DNA from: Elymus sibiricus
Lineage: Eukaryota; Streptophyta; Magnoliopsida; Poales; Poaceae
NCBI GenBank assembly: GCA_039707655.1
Contig: CM077670.1
Coordinates: 141,774,001 to 141,838,000 of the forward strand
Reading direction: 5' to 3'
Length of the DNA stretch: 64,000 bases
Shown one piece after another: positions 44,002 through 54,275 of this stretch. The position numbers were made by a program, and so were the translations under genes. The notes below the pieces were generated by a model. The model was not told the origin of the DNA. It did not search any database and saw nothing but the letters and a program-made list of their open reading frames with translations. Position 1 is the stretch's first letter. Every line of letters starts with the position of its first letter.

Positions 44002-47000
44002 ATGGCTCGCGCAGTAGCACCCCTGAATTTTAATGCGTTCCTAGAGAAAGCTAAATTGAAAGATGATGGAAGTAACTTTGTGGACTGGGCCCGTAATCTA
44101 AGGATTATCCTTACGGCTTCCCAGAAGGCTTATGTCCTTGATGCACCGCTTGGTGATCCACCCGCTCTAGTTGAGTCTCTAGACGTTGTGAACGCCTGGC
44201 AGGCTCGTTCTGAAGATTACTCAATAGTTCAATGTGCAATATTGTATGGCTTAGAACCGGGACTTCAAAGACGTTTTGAACGTCATGGAGCATATGAGAT
44301 GTTCCAGGAGTTGAAGTTTATCTTTCAGAAGAATGCCCGGATCGAGAGATATGAGATCTCCGATAAGTTCTATGCTTGCAAGATGGAGGAGAACGGGTCT
44401 ATCAGTGATCACGTACTCAGAATGTCTGGGTACTCCACCCGTCTGGCTGAATTGGGGATGCCCCTTCCACCAGAGGCTATCACTGACAGAGTTCTTCAAT
44501 CATTGCCACCTAGCTACAAGAGCTTCGTGTTGAACTATAACATGCACGGGATGAACAAGTCAGTTGCCGAGCTGTTTGCGATGCTGAAAGCCGCTGAGTC
44601 TGAAATTCAAAAGGAGCATCAAGTGTTGATGGTCAATAAAACCACTAGTTTCAAGAAAAATGGCAAGGGTAAGAAGGGTAACTCCAAGAAGAGTGGCAAA
44701 GCAGTTGCTCCTCTCGTGAAGAAACCCAAGGCTGGACCCAAACCAGAAACTGTGTGCTTTCATTGCAAGGGAACTGGACACTGGAAGCGGAACTGCCCCA
44801 AGTATTTGGCTGACAAGAAGGCGGCCAACAACAAACAAGGTATATATGATATACATGTTATTGATGTGTACCTTACCAACTCTCGTTGTAGTGCCTGGGT
44901 ATTTGATACCGGTGCGGTTGCTCATATTTGCAACTCAAAACAGGAACTGCGGAATAGACGGAGGCTGGCAAAGGGCGAAGTGACGATGCGCGTGGGAAAT
45001 GGTTCCAAGGTTGATGTGATCGCCGTCGGCACGCTCGCTCTTCGATTACCATCGGGATTAGTGATGAACCTGAATAAATGTTATTTGGTGCCTGCGTTAA
45101 GCATGAACATTATATCTGGATCTTGTTTATTGCGAGACGGTTACTCATTTAAATCAGAGAATAATGGTTGTTCTATTTATATGAGTAATATCTTTTATGG
45201 TCATGCACCCGAAGTGAGGGGTTTATTCTTATTGAATCTCGATAGTAATGATACACATGTTCATAACATTGATGCCAAAAGATGTAAAATTGATAATGAT
45301 AATACCACTTTCTTATGGCGCTGCCGTTTAGGTCATATTGGCGTAAAACGCATGAGGAAGCTCCATGCTGATGGACTTTTGGAGTCACTTGATTTTGAAT
45401 CACTTGACACATGTGAGCCATGCCTCATGGGCAAGATGACTAAAACGCCGTTCTCTGGAACAATGGAACGGGCAAGTGACTTATTGGAAATCATACTTAC
45501 TGATGTGTGCGGTCCGATGAGCATTGAGGCGCGCGGTGGTTATCGTTACTTTCTCACCTTCACTGATGACTTAAGTAGATATGGGTATATTTACTTAATG
45601 AAACACAAGTCTGAAACATTTGAAAAGTTCAAACAATTTCAGAGTGAAGTTGAGAATCATCGTAACAAGAAGATTAAATTTCTACGATCTGATCGAGGAG
45701 GAGAATATCTGAGTTATGAGTTTGGCAGTCACTTAAGGCAATGTGGAATTGTTTCACAACTAACACCGCCTGGAACACCACAGCGTAATGGTGTGTCCGA
45801 ACGTCGTAATCGAACCTTATTGGATATGGTGCGATCTATGATGTCTCTTGTCGATTTGCCACTATCGTTTTGGGGTTATGCATTAGAGACAGCTGCATTC
45901 ACTTTAAATAGGGCACCATCGAAATCCGTTGAGACGACGCCATATGAACTTTGGTTTGGCAAGAAGCCAAAGCTGCCGTTTCTTAAAGTTTGGGGATGTG
46001 ATGCTTATGTCAAAAAGCTTCAGCCTGAAAAGCTGGAACCCAAAGCGGAGAAATGCGTCTTCATAGGATACCCAAAAGAGACAGTTGGGTATACCTTCTA
46101 CCTCAGATCCGAAGGCAAAGTGTTTGTCGCTAAAAACGGAACATTTCTTGAGAAAGAGTTTCTCTCGAAAGAATTGAGTGGGAGGAAGATAGAACTTGAT
46201 GAGTTTGTTGAACCTTTACGTCAACCTGAAAGTAGCGCAGCGCAGAAAGATGTTTCTGTAGAGCCTACATCAGCTGAAGAGGAAGTTAATGATGATGATC
46301 ATGAAGCTTTGGATCAAGTTGCTATCGAACCTCGTAGGTCGACAAGGACGCGTACTGCTCCTAAGTGGTACGGCAACCCTGTCTTAGAAGTCATGTTGTT
46401 GGACAACGATGAACCTACGAGCTATGGAGAAGCGATGATGGGCCCGGATTCCGAGAAGTGGTTAGAGGCCATGAAATCCGAGATGGGATCCATGTATGAA
46501 AACAAAGTGTGGACTTTGAAAGTATTACCTGAAGGGCGTAAGGCCATTCAGAGCAAATGGATCTTTAAGAGGAAGACGGACGCGGACGGTAATGTCACCG
46601 TCTATAAAGCTCGACTTGTGGCAAAGGGTTTTTCACAAGTTCAAGGAGTTGACTACGATGAGACCTTCTCACCCATAGCGATGCTTAAGTCCGTCAGAAT
46701 CATGTTAGCAATAGCTGCATTTTTCGATTATGAAATTTGGCAGATGGATGTCAAAACAGCGTTCCTTAACGGTTTCCTTAAGGAAGAGTTGTAGATGATG
46801 CAACCAGAAGGTTTTGTCGATCCAGAGAATGCTGACAAAGTTTGCAAACTCCAGCGATCCATTTATGGACTGGTGCAAGCATCTCGGAGTTGGAATCTTC
46901 GCTTTGATGAGGTGATCAAAGCGTTCGAGTTTATACAAGTTTACGGAGAAGCTTTTATTTACAAGAAAGTGAGTGGGAGCTCTATAGCGTTTCTAATATT

Positions 47001-47766
47001 ATATGTGGATGACATATTACTGATTGGAAACAATATAGAAATGTTGGAAAGCGTAAAGGAATATTTGAACAAGAGTTTTTCAATGAAGGACCTAGGAGAA
47101 GCTGCTTTCATATTAGGCATCAAGATCTATAGAGATAGATCAAGACGTTTAATAGGACTTTCACAAAGCACATACCTTGATAAGATTTTGAAGAAGTTCA
47201 AAATGGATCAGTCCAAGAAGGGGTTCTTGCCTGTTTTGCAAGGTGTGAAGTTGAGTAAGACTCAATGCCCAGTGACTGCAGAAGATAGAGAAAAGATGAG
47301 TGTCATCCCCTATGCTTCAGCCATAGGCTCTATCATGTATGCAATGCTGTGCACAAGACCCGATGTCAGCCTTGCCATAAGTATGGTCGGAAGGTTTCAA
47401 AGTGATCTAGGAATGGAACACTGGACGGCGGTCAAGAATATCCTGAAGTACCTGAAAAGGACTAAGGACATGTTTCTCGTTTATGGAGGTGATCAAGAGC
47501 TCATCGTAAAAGGTTACGTCGATGCAAGCTTTGACACTGATCCGGATGACTCTAAGTCGCAAACCGGATACGTATTTATTCTTAATGGGGGTGCGGTTAG
47601 CTGGTGCAGTTCCAAGCAAAGCGTGGTAGCTGATTCTACATGCGAAGCGGAGTACATCGCTGCCTCGGAGGCGGCGAAGGAAGGTGTCTGGATGAAGGAG
47701 TTCATGACAGATCTTGGAGTAGTGCCTAGTGCGCTTAACCCAATGACTCTGTTTTGTGATAATACT
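44002..47766 (+). pseudogene. gag-pol: BARE/Angela gag-pol polyprotein with one stop codon and truncated RNase H
   Basis: Single frame from ATG 44002. Gag is about residues 1-280 with zinc knuckle CFHCKGTGHWKRNC (252-265). Protease has DTGA at 302. Integrase has an HHCC region (CRLGHIG...CEPCLMGK) and catalytic Asp501, Asp564 and Glu600 (35 residues between the last two). RT has KARLVAKGFSQVQGVDYDET and YVDD at 1001-1004. RNase H has YVDASFDTDPDDSKSQTGY and CEAEYIAASEAAKEG. A TAG at 46792-46794 (codon 931, in RT) is the only nonsense codon before the 3' break. After LFCDNT (about 47766) the sequence leaves the element, so the last part of RNase H is missing. The copy was intact until recently apart from these two lesions. 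Confidence 0.92.
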
Positions 47767-48188
47767 CATTGGCCGAAGGAACCACGTGTCAGCTCGGCGT
47801 GGCGAGATATTTTATTCCTCCAATGGACGAGACGGGCCTATGAAAATGTTACATGTGGCATGGCCCAACAGTGGCCCATTTATAGTTAAAAGGACGGCCC
47901 AGTCAAAGGCCCATAAGATTTACTCAGGTACTAGTGGGCCGGCCCACTAACGACCTGCTTAAACATGGCCCATTTACAGCCCACCGCTAGATCGGGCCTG
48001 TTAATTGTCCGCTCAGTCTTTGGGCCCATTACGGCCCAGTGAGTTTTCGGCCTGTTAAAGTCCCGATGTAGAAATGGGCCCATTTCAGCCCGGTGTGCCT
48101 TTCGGCCTATTAACCCGTGCTGCACATGGGCCATATATGGTCCGAAGCGACATTCAGCCCCTTAACGGTCCGTGATCTCGGTGGCAAC
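47767..48188 (+). repeat. duplicate of the CACTA target flank inside the BARE/Angela element
   Basis: Starting with CTCATTGGCCGAAGGAACCA, this segment repeats 40475-40898, with about three or four base changes in 420 bp, right up to the GCAAC before the LTR. It replaces the 3' end of the retrotransposon. The junction with RNase H shows only about 2 bp of shared sequence. Confidence 0.93.
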
Positions 48189-50035
48189 TGTTGGAAATAT
48201 GCCCTAGAGGCAATAATAAATTAGTTATTATTATATTTCCTTGTTCATGATAATCGTTTATTATCCATGCTATAATTGTATTGATTGGAAACTCAAATAC
48301 ATGTGTGGGTACATAGACAACACTGTGTCCCTAGTAAGCCTCTAGTTGACTAGCTCGTTGATCAAAAGATGGTGAAGGTTTCCTAGCCATGGACATGAGA
48401 TGTCAGTTGATAACGGGATCACATCATTAGGAGAATGATGTGATGGACAAGACCCAAACTACGAACGTAGCATATGATCGTGTCAGTTTATTGCTATTGT
48501 TTTCTACATGTCAAGTATCTGTTCCTTTGACCATGAGATCATGCAACTCCTTGACATCGGAGGAGTACCTTGTGTGTATCAAACGTCGCAACGTAACTGG
48601 GTGACTATAAAGGTGCTCTACAGGTATCTCCGAGGATGTCTGTTGGGTTGGAATGGATCAAGACTGGGATTTGTTACTCCGTATGACGGAGAGGTATCTC
48701 AGGGCCCACTCGGTAATACAACATCACAATGAGCCTTGCAAGCAATGTGACTAAAGTGTTAGCCACGAGATCTTGTATTACGGAACGAGTAAAGAGACTT
48801 GCCGGTAACGAGATTGAACTAGGTATAGAGATACCGACGATCGAATCTCGGGCAAGTAACATACCGAAGAATAAAGGGAACAGCATACGGGATTAACTGA
48901 ATCCTTGACATAGAGGTTCGATCGATAAAGATCTTCGTAGAATATGTAGGAGCCAATATGGGCATCCAGGTCCCGCTATTGGTTATTGATCGTAGAGGTG
49001 TCTCGGTCATGTCTACATAGTTCTCGAACCCGCAGGGTCTACACACTTAACGTTTGGTGACGATTAGTATAGTTGAGTTATTTTGTTGGTGACCGAAGGT
49101 TGTTCGGAGTCCCGGATAAGATCCCGGACATGACGAGGATCTCCGGAAGAGTCCGGAGGTAAGATTGATATATGGGATAATAGTGTTTGGTCTCCGGAAG
49201 GGTTCCGGAATTCACCGGAAGGGGTTCCGGATGTTTCCCAAAATGTTCGGGTACGAGAACACTTTATTTGGGCCAAGGGGTAAAGCCCACGAGGCTTAGG
49301 CGAGGTGCAAAAGGAATTTTTGCTGGCGTCTGGGGTGGTACTACCGCTTATCGTAAGCGGTACTACCGCTACAGGCGGTAATACCGCTTATCGTAAGCGG
49401 TACTACCGCTACAGGCGGTACTACCGCTTATCGTAAGCGGTACTACCGCTTGTACGCGATACTGCTGGAATCCGAGTTGGACTCTTTCCGTGCGGGCCAA
49501 ACTGACCTTGTGCGGGCAAAACCGACCTGGAGGAGGCTTTTACTCCAAGTTTAGACCCCAAGGCTCAACATATAAATAGAGGGGCAGGGCTAGCACACGC
49601 GACACATTAAGATTTCCCAAGCCGTGTGTCGGCAACCCTAACCCTCTAGTTCTCCCGTCATAATCTCCGCAGTGCTTGGCGAAGCCCTGCAGAGATTGTT
49701 CCTCACCACCATCACCACGCCGTCGTGCTACCGGAACTCATCTACTACTTCATCATCGCTCGCTGGATCGAGGAGGTGAAGGCGTCATCAAGCCGTACGT
49801 GTGTTGAACGCGGAGGTGCCGTCCGTTCGGCACTAGTTCGTGATCGGATCGAGGGACGACTTGCGATTTGGATCGCGGAGACGTTCGACTACATCAACCG
49901 CGTTTCGTAACGCTTCCGCTTAGCGATCTACAAGGGTATGTAGATTCACTCTCCCTCTCGTAGATGCTCATCACCATGGATAGATCTTGTGTGTGTGTAG
50001 GAAATTTTTTGTTTCCCATGCAACGTTCCCCAACA
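48189..50035 (+). repeat. second LTR of the BARE/Angela element, TSD on both sides
   Basis: 1847 bp, same family and structure as 40899-42746, including the palindromic array (about 49337-49456) and TATAAATAG (49571-49579). It is preceded by GCAAC (48184-48188) and followed by GCAAC (50036-50040). Taken alone it has the form of a solo LTR at the original site. Confidence 0.92.
49571..49579 (+). promoter_or_regulatory. TATA box of the second BARE/Angela LTR
   Basis: TATAAATAG in the same context as 42282-42290. Confidence 0.7.
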
Positions 50036-50040
50036 GCAAC
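50036..50040. repeat. target site duplication GCAAC (right)
   Basis: Directly after ...CCCCAACA; CACTA sequence continues with ATTCCAGCCCAACC. Confidence 0.92.
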
Positions 50041-50571
50041 ATTCCAGCCCAACCTGACTTTGAGCCTGTTAAAGGCATGCCGTACAATTCGGCCCGTTCG
50101 TCCTCTACTAAGCTTTCGGCCTACTAAAGGCCCATGATATGATTGGGCAACCAAGGCCCGAGATATGTTTCGGCCTGGTAACGGCCCGTCATGTAACTGG
50201 GCCAATAATGACCCGAGGTATATTTCAGCCTGCTAAAGGCCTGTGGACGACTCATGAAACTTGAGGCCCAACATGCTTTTCGGCCTACTAAAGGCCCATG
50301 GTGTCTTTTGGGCCATTACAGGCCAACATAATATTCAGCCTGTTAATGGCCTGAAGCTACATGGGGCCAACTAAACTTTGGGCCCACTAAAGGCCCATGT
50401 GAGTTATGGGCCTGGGCATACCGTGTCCATGAAGGGGCCATACGGCAGGTCCGCGCAGGCCCAAGTAAAGCCTGTTGCGGGCCAGCCCATTTATGGCCGA
50501 CTAAAATGCAGCCCCGTTAGAGGCGCATGTTTTGGCCCATTCGCCTGAATCAGATTTTCACCCTTTTTTCT
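50041..50571. repeat. CACTA subterminal GGCCCA-type repeat array
   Basis: About a dozen degenerate units such as TTCGGCCTACTAAAGGCCCA at 35-45 bp spacing, continuing the array at 40560-40890. Confidence 0.75.
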
Positions 50572-50833
50572 AATAGTGAATGATGACATATACGGTACCT
50601 AGGAATTAAGAAAAACCTACCCTATACAATAAAGAAATTATGGCATAGTAACTTAGAATAAACCTACACTATACAATAAAGGAATTAGGGCATATTACAT
50701 CCGCTGGGCATCAAAGTTCGCCACCAGTGATCATAAAGCGCAACCAAGAAGCAGATTACAAAACCTAGGAATCAAAGGCCCTGCCATTGCAGTGCAACAA
50801 AATAATACTGAACCAGGACCACTTCAACACAGT
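50572..50833. other. AT-rich CACTA sequence between subterminal array and ORF
   Basis: Contains two similar ACCTACCCTATACAATAAAG(G)AATTA blocks (about 50617-50650 and 50662-50695). Nothing else seen; probably the 3' UTR of the minus-strand ORF. Confidence 0.5.
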
Positions 50834-51304
50834 TCAAGAAATGTTAGCCTTGCGCGGGAGCTGCTGCGCAAGCAGCTGAGCAAGGCAGCGAGAACGGCCT
50901 AACATGTCGGTCATATCTTCCAGCTCTAGCTGTTTAGCAATGAGGTTCTCATTGGAGTTCTCTGCGATCTTCCTTAGAGATTGGACTTCAAGTCGAAGTT
51001 GAGTTGCACTATTCCTTTCTGCTTGCAGTTGAGACTGAAGAAGTCGAACTAATTCAGGTAGCGACTTCTGTGAGCTGTGACTGCTAGTCTCGAGTAACTT
51101 GAACACTGCATCAAGACATGACTTTGGGGTTGTCTCACTAGATTCAAGATGTTTTGCCTTCTTTGCTGCAATATATGTTGGGTTTGTCTCACAGTCTCCA
51201 GCAGACTTGAGCATGCCATCAGGCATATCACCATCAAACAACAAGACAGATGACAGGGTTTGCATGTATATAAACAACGATAGTAACTGCGCTGTCAATT
51301 CCAT
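50834..51304 (-). pseudogene. possible CACTA transposase-associated (TNPA-like) C-terminal coiled coil
   Basis: A 156-codon minus-strand ORF inside the CACTA body. The second half is a clear coiled coil (LVRLLQSQLQAERNSATQLR, LEVQSLRKIAENSNENLIAK) and ends LAQQLPRKANIS. Grass CACTA elements carry a regulatory/transposase gene whose product ends in such a coiled coil. The first half (LLSLFIYMQTLSSVLLFDGD) is probably intron or untranslated read-through. The rest of the gene would lie right of 51372, beyond the Angela insertion. The assignment rests on position and coiled-coil character only. Confidence 0.4.
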
Positions 51305-51372
51305 CCAGTTTCATATTAGAAAATAAAGAGACAATTCAAAATGTTAAGAGCATAATTTGGCATTGTTCATAA

Positions 51373-52631
51373 TGTTGGAAATATGCCCTAGAGACAATAA
51401 TAAAATGGTTATTATCATATTTCCCGTTCATGATAAATGTTTATTATTCATGCTAGAATTGTATTGACCGGAAACTTAAATACATGTGTGAATACATAAA
51501 CTACACCATGTCCCTAGTAAGCCTCTACTAGACTAGCTCGTTGATCAAAGATGGTTATGGTTTCCTGACCATAGACATGAGTTGTCATTTGATAACGGTA
51601 TCACATCATTAGAATGATGTGATGGACAGACCCAACCATAAGCTTAGTATTAGATCATTTAGTTATTTGCTATAGCTTTCTTCATGTCAAGTATCAGTTC
51701 CTTAGACCATGAGATCATGCCACTCCCGGATAACGGAGGAATACTTTGTGTGCTATCAAACGTCACCTCGTAACTGGGTGATCATAAAGGTGCTCTACAG
51801 GTATCTCTGAAGGTGTTTGTTGGGTTGCATGGATCAGGACTGGGATTTGTCGCTCTGTGTGACAGAGAGATATCTCTGGGCCCACTCAGTAATACAACAT
51901 CACAAGAAGCTTGCAAGCATGTGACTAATGAGTTTAGTCATGGGATCTTGTATTACGAAACGCGTAAAGAGACTTACTAGTAACGAGATTGAACTAGGTA
52001 TGGAGATACCGGCGATCGAATCTCGGGCAAGTAACATATCGGCGGACAAAGGGAATTGCATACGGGATTAACTAAATCCTTGACATCGTGGTTCAACTGA
52101 TAAAGATCTTCATTGAATATGTGGGAACCAATATGGGCATCCAGGTCCCGCTATTGGTTATTGACAGGAGAGGACTCTCGATCATGTCTACATGATTCTC
52201 GAACCCGTAGGGTCACACGCTTAACGTTCGATAGTGCTAGGGTAGAAATGAGATATTAATACGGTGAAGTCCGAAGGTTGTTCGGAGTCCGGGATGGGAT
52301 CCGGGACATCACGAGGAGCTCCGGAATGGTCCGGAGGTAAAGATTTATATATGGGAAGTCATATTTTGGATTCCAGAAAAAGTTCGGTTTTTTCCGTTAT
52401 TGTACCGGGAAGGTTCTAGAAGGTTCCGGAGTGGGGCCCACCTGCGTGGGGGGACCCACATGAATGTGGGTAGTGGGGAAAGGCCCCACACCCCTGGTCT
52501 AGGTAAATCAAGATCCCCCCTTAAAAGGAATAGGATCATATCCCGAAGGGATAAGATCAAGATCCCTAAAAGGGGGATAGCGATCTGTGGGGAAAGGAAA
52601 GGAGGGATTTCCTTCCACCCTCTTGACCAAC
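51373..52631 (+). repeat. second Angela 5' LTR, part 1
   Basis: U3 side of the LTR, up to TCTTGACCAAC. The last five bases (CCAAC, 52627-52631) are the left TSD of the Sirevirus-type element. Confidence 0.88.
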
Positions 52632-52977
52632 TGAAAGCACATTTGCTCCCTTGGTGGTTTTGGTAATTCATAACAACATATATCTCATTGAACTAATGTC
52701 CATTCAAGTTAAAGATTTTAGGATGTTCAATGATTGGCATGGCAAGGACTAGAGATGTGGACCCCTCAAAATGCTAAGGACAAGGATTGGCAAAAGATCA
52801 AGACTCTACATTTTTGGTTTAGTGATCCAAGATCACATTGAGTCCATAGGAAAGCCAATACTATTAAAAGGGGATGAGGTGTTGCTTAATGGTCTTTTTC
52901 CTCAAGTGCTTAGTGACAGTGTTCCAAAACCCTCAACCACCTTCTCTATCCAAATATGTCCAAAACCTACATTCCAA

Positions 52978-53370
52978 CTCGGCCCCACCGAAATTCTCTA
53001 ACCGGAGCCACCGAGTTCATCTGGACTTAGCCACTGCCAAAACCCTAACAAATCGGATCCACCGATATGGAACTCGGTCTCACCGAGATGGCCTTGCCAA
53101 CTCTCTGTAATCGTTTGCACTCACTTCGGTCTCACCGAGTTTTGCAAATCGGTCTCACCGAGATGGCTTGCCAACTATCTGTTGCCTTATTGCTTCACTT
53201 CGGTCTTACCGAGTTGATGCAATCGGTGCCACTGAGACGAGGTTTGCCCTAGCCATTGCACTTCGGTCCATCCGAGTTGTTCCAGTCGGTCCCACCGAGA
53301 TTCCTAACGATCATATCTTTTACACAGTTCGGTTCCACCGAGACTTTTGAATCGGTGCCACCGAGTTGGG
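52978..53370. repeat. array of palindromic TCGGTNNCACCGA motifs in the LTR
   Basis: Roughly eleven copies, many in pairs (for example CTCGGTCTCACCGAG at about 53072), at 20-50 bp spacing, ending about 40 bp before TATATATA. The other LTR has the same array, slightly more decayed (about 61076-61467). Two further copies lie in the 3' region (about 58897-58936). Confidence 0.88.
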
Positions 53371-53406
53371 TCAAAAGTCTGTAACGGTTGGATTTTGTGT
53401 GGAGGC

Positions 53407-53414
53407 TATATATA
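53407..53414 (+). promoter_or_regulatory. TATA box of the Sirevirus 5' LTR
   Basis: TATATATA just downstream of the palindrome array; the partner is at 61505-61512. Confidence 0.7.
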
Positions 53415-54224
53415 CCCCTCCACCACTTCCTTCTCAGTAAGGAGAGCCATCAAAACGTGCCTACACTTCCACCATACATTTTCTGAGAGAGAACCACCTA
53501 CTCATGTGTTGAGATCAAGACATTCCAATCCAACCATTTGAACCTTGATTTCTAGCCTTTCCGAAGTTGCTTTCCACTCAAATCATTCTTCCACCATAGC
53601 CAAATCTGTGAGGAGTTGTTTGAGTGTTGGGGAGACTATCATTTGAAGCACAAGAGCAAGGAGTTCATCAACAACACACCGTCTATTACCTTTTGGAGAG
53701 TGGTGTCTCCTAGATTGGTTAGGTGTCACTTGGGAGCCTCCGACATGATGTGGAGTTGAACCAAGGAGTTTGTAAGGGCAAGGAGATCGCCTACTTCATG
53801 AAGATCTAACCCGAGTGAGGCTAGTCCTTCATGGACGTAAGCCATGGTGGGATAGACAAGGTTGCTTCTTCGTGGACCCTTCGTGGGTGGAGCCCTCCGT
53901 GGACTCGCGCAGCCGTTACCCTTCGTGGGTTGAAGTCTCCATCAACGTGGACGTACGATAGCACAACCTATCAGAACCACGCCAAAAACCACCGTGTCTT
54001 CATTGCGTTTGATCTTCCATACTCCACCCCTTTACATTCCGTACTTTTGCATGCTTTACTATTTCCGCTGCTCAATCTCTAGATATGCATGTGTAGAAAG
54101 TATTGGAGTGATCTTAACTTGTGCTAAAATCTGCCTAAGTTTCAAGAGAAATTAAAAACTTCAACTTTGGTTGGTTAAGTGTCTATTCACCCCCCCTCTA
54201 GACCTATCTCCTCGATCCCACAAT

Positions 54225-54236
54225 TGGTATCAGCTT
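54225..54236 (+). promoter_or_regulatory. primer-binding site of the Sirevirus-type element
   Basis: TGGTATCAGCTT two bases after the LTR end; the first nine bases match the initiator-Met tRNA complement usual for copia elements. Confidence 0.8.
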
Positions 54237-54275
54237 TGGTCTCCATTGCTTTGGTTTAATCACCATTGGAGGGAG

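Larger units (their letters stand above)
40899..50035 (+). mobile_element. BARE/Angela-type Ty1/copia retrotransposon with rearranged 3' end
   Basis: 9137 bp between GCAAC duplications. It holds a 5' LTR (40899-42746), a PBS (42748), a leader, one gag-pol frame (44002 to about 47766), a block of about 420 bp copied from the CACTA flank (47767-48188), and a second LTR (48189-50035). The end of RNase H, the 3' UTR and the polypurine tract are missing. The LTRs differ at about 30 positions of 1848 by eye. Gag begins MARAVAPLNFNAFLEKAKLK, recognisable as the BARE1/Angela/WIS group. It is inserted in CACTA subterminal repeats. Confidence 0.92.
40144..51372. mobile_element. CACTA transposon with GGCCCA-rich subterminal repeats, interrupted by Angela elements
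   Basis: Begins CACTACAAAAAAAACACTTCC at 40144. The left end is 40144-40898 and continues at 50041 after the BARE/Angela insertion (TSD GCAAC). Both sides carry arrays of GGCCCATT/TTCGGCCTGTTAA-type motifs at about 35-45 bp spacing (about 40560-40890 and 50041-50540), typical of CACTA subterminal repeats. Next comes an AT-rich stretch and a minus-strand ORF (51304-50834). At 51373 a second Angela LTR interrupts it, so its right end is outside the window. Confidence 0.78.
52632..54222 (+). repeat. 5' LTR of the Sirevirus-type element
   Basis: TGAAAGCACATTTGCTCCC...CTCGATCCCACA. It contains an array of about eleven TCGGT..CACCGAG motifs (about 52978-53370) and TATATATA at 53407-53414. The ORF at 53831-54082 is chance. 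Confidence 0.92.

Noticed and set aside
50572..50578. AATAGTG as the right end of the second CACTA element
   Set aside because: The flanking AAT does not match the left flank CTA, and the sequence after it does not continue the Athila LTR. The CACTA body (AT-rich stretch and coiled-coil ORF) appears to go on.
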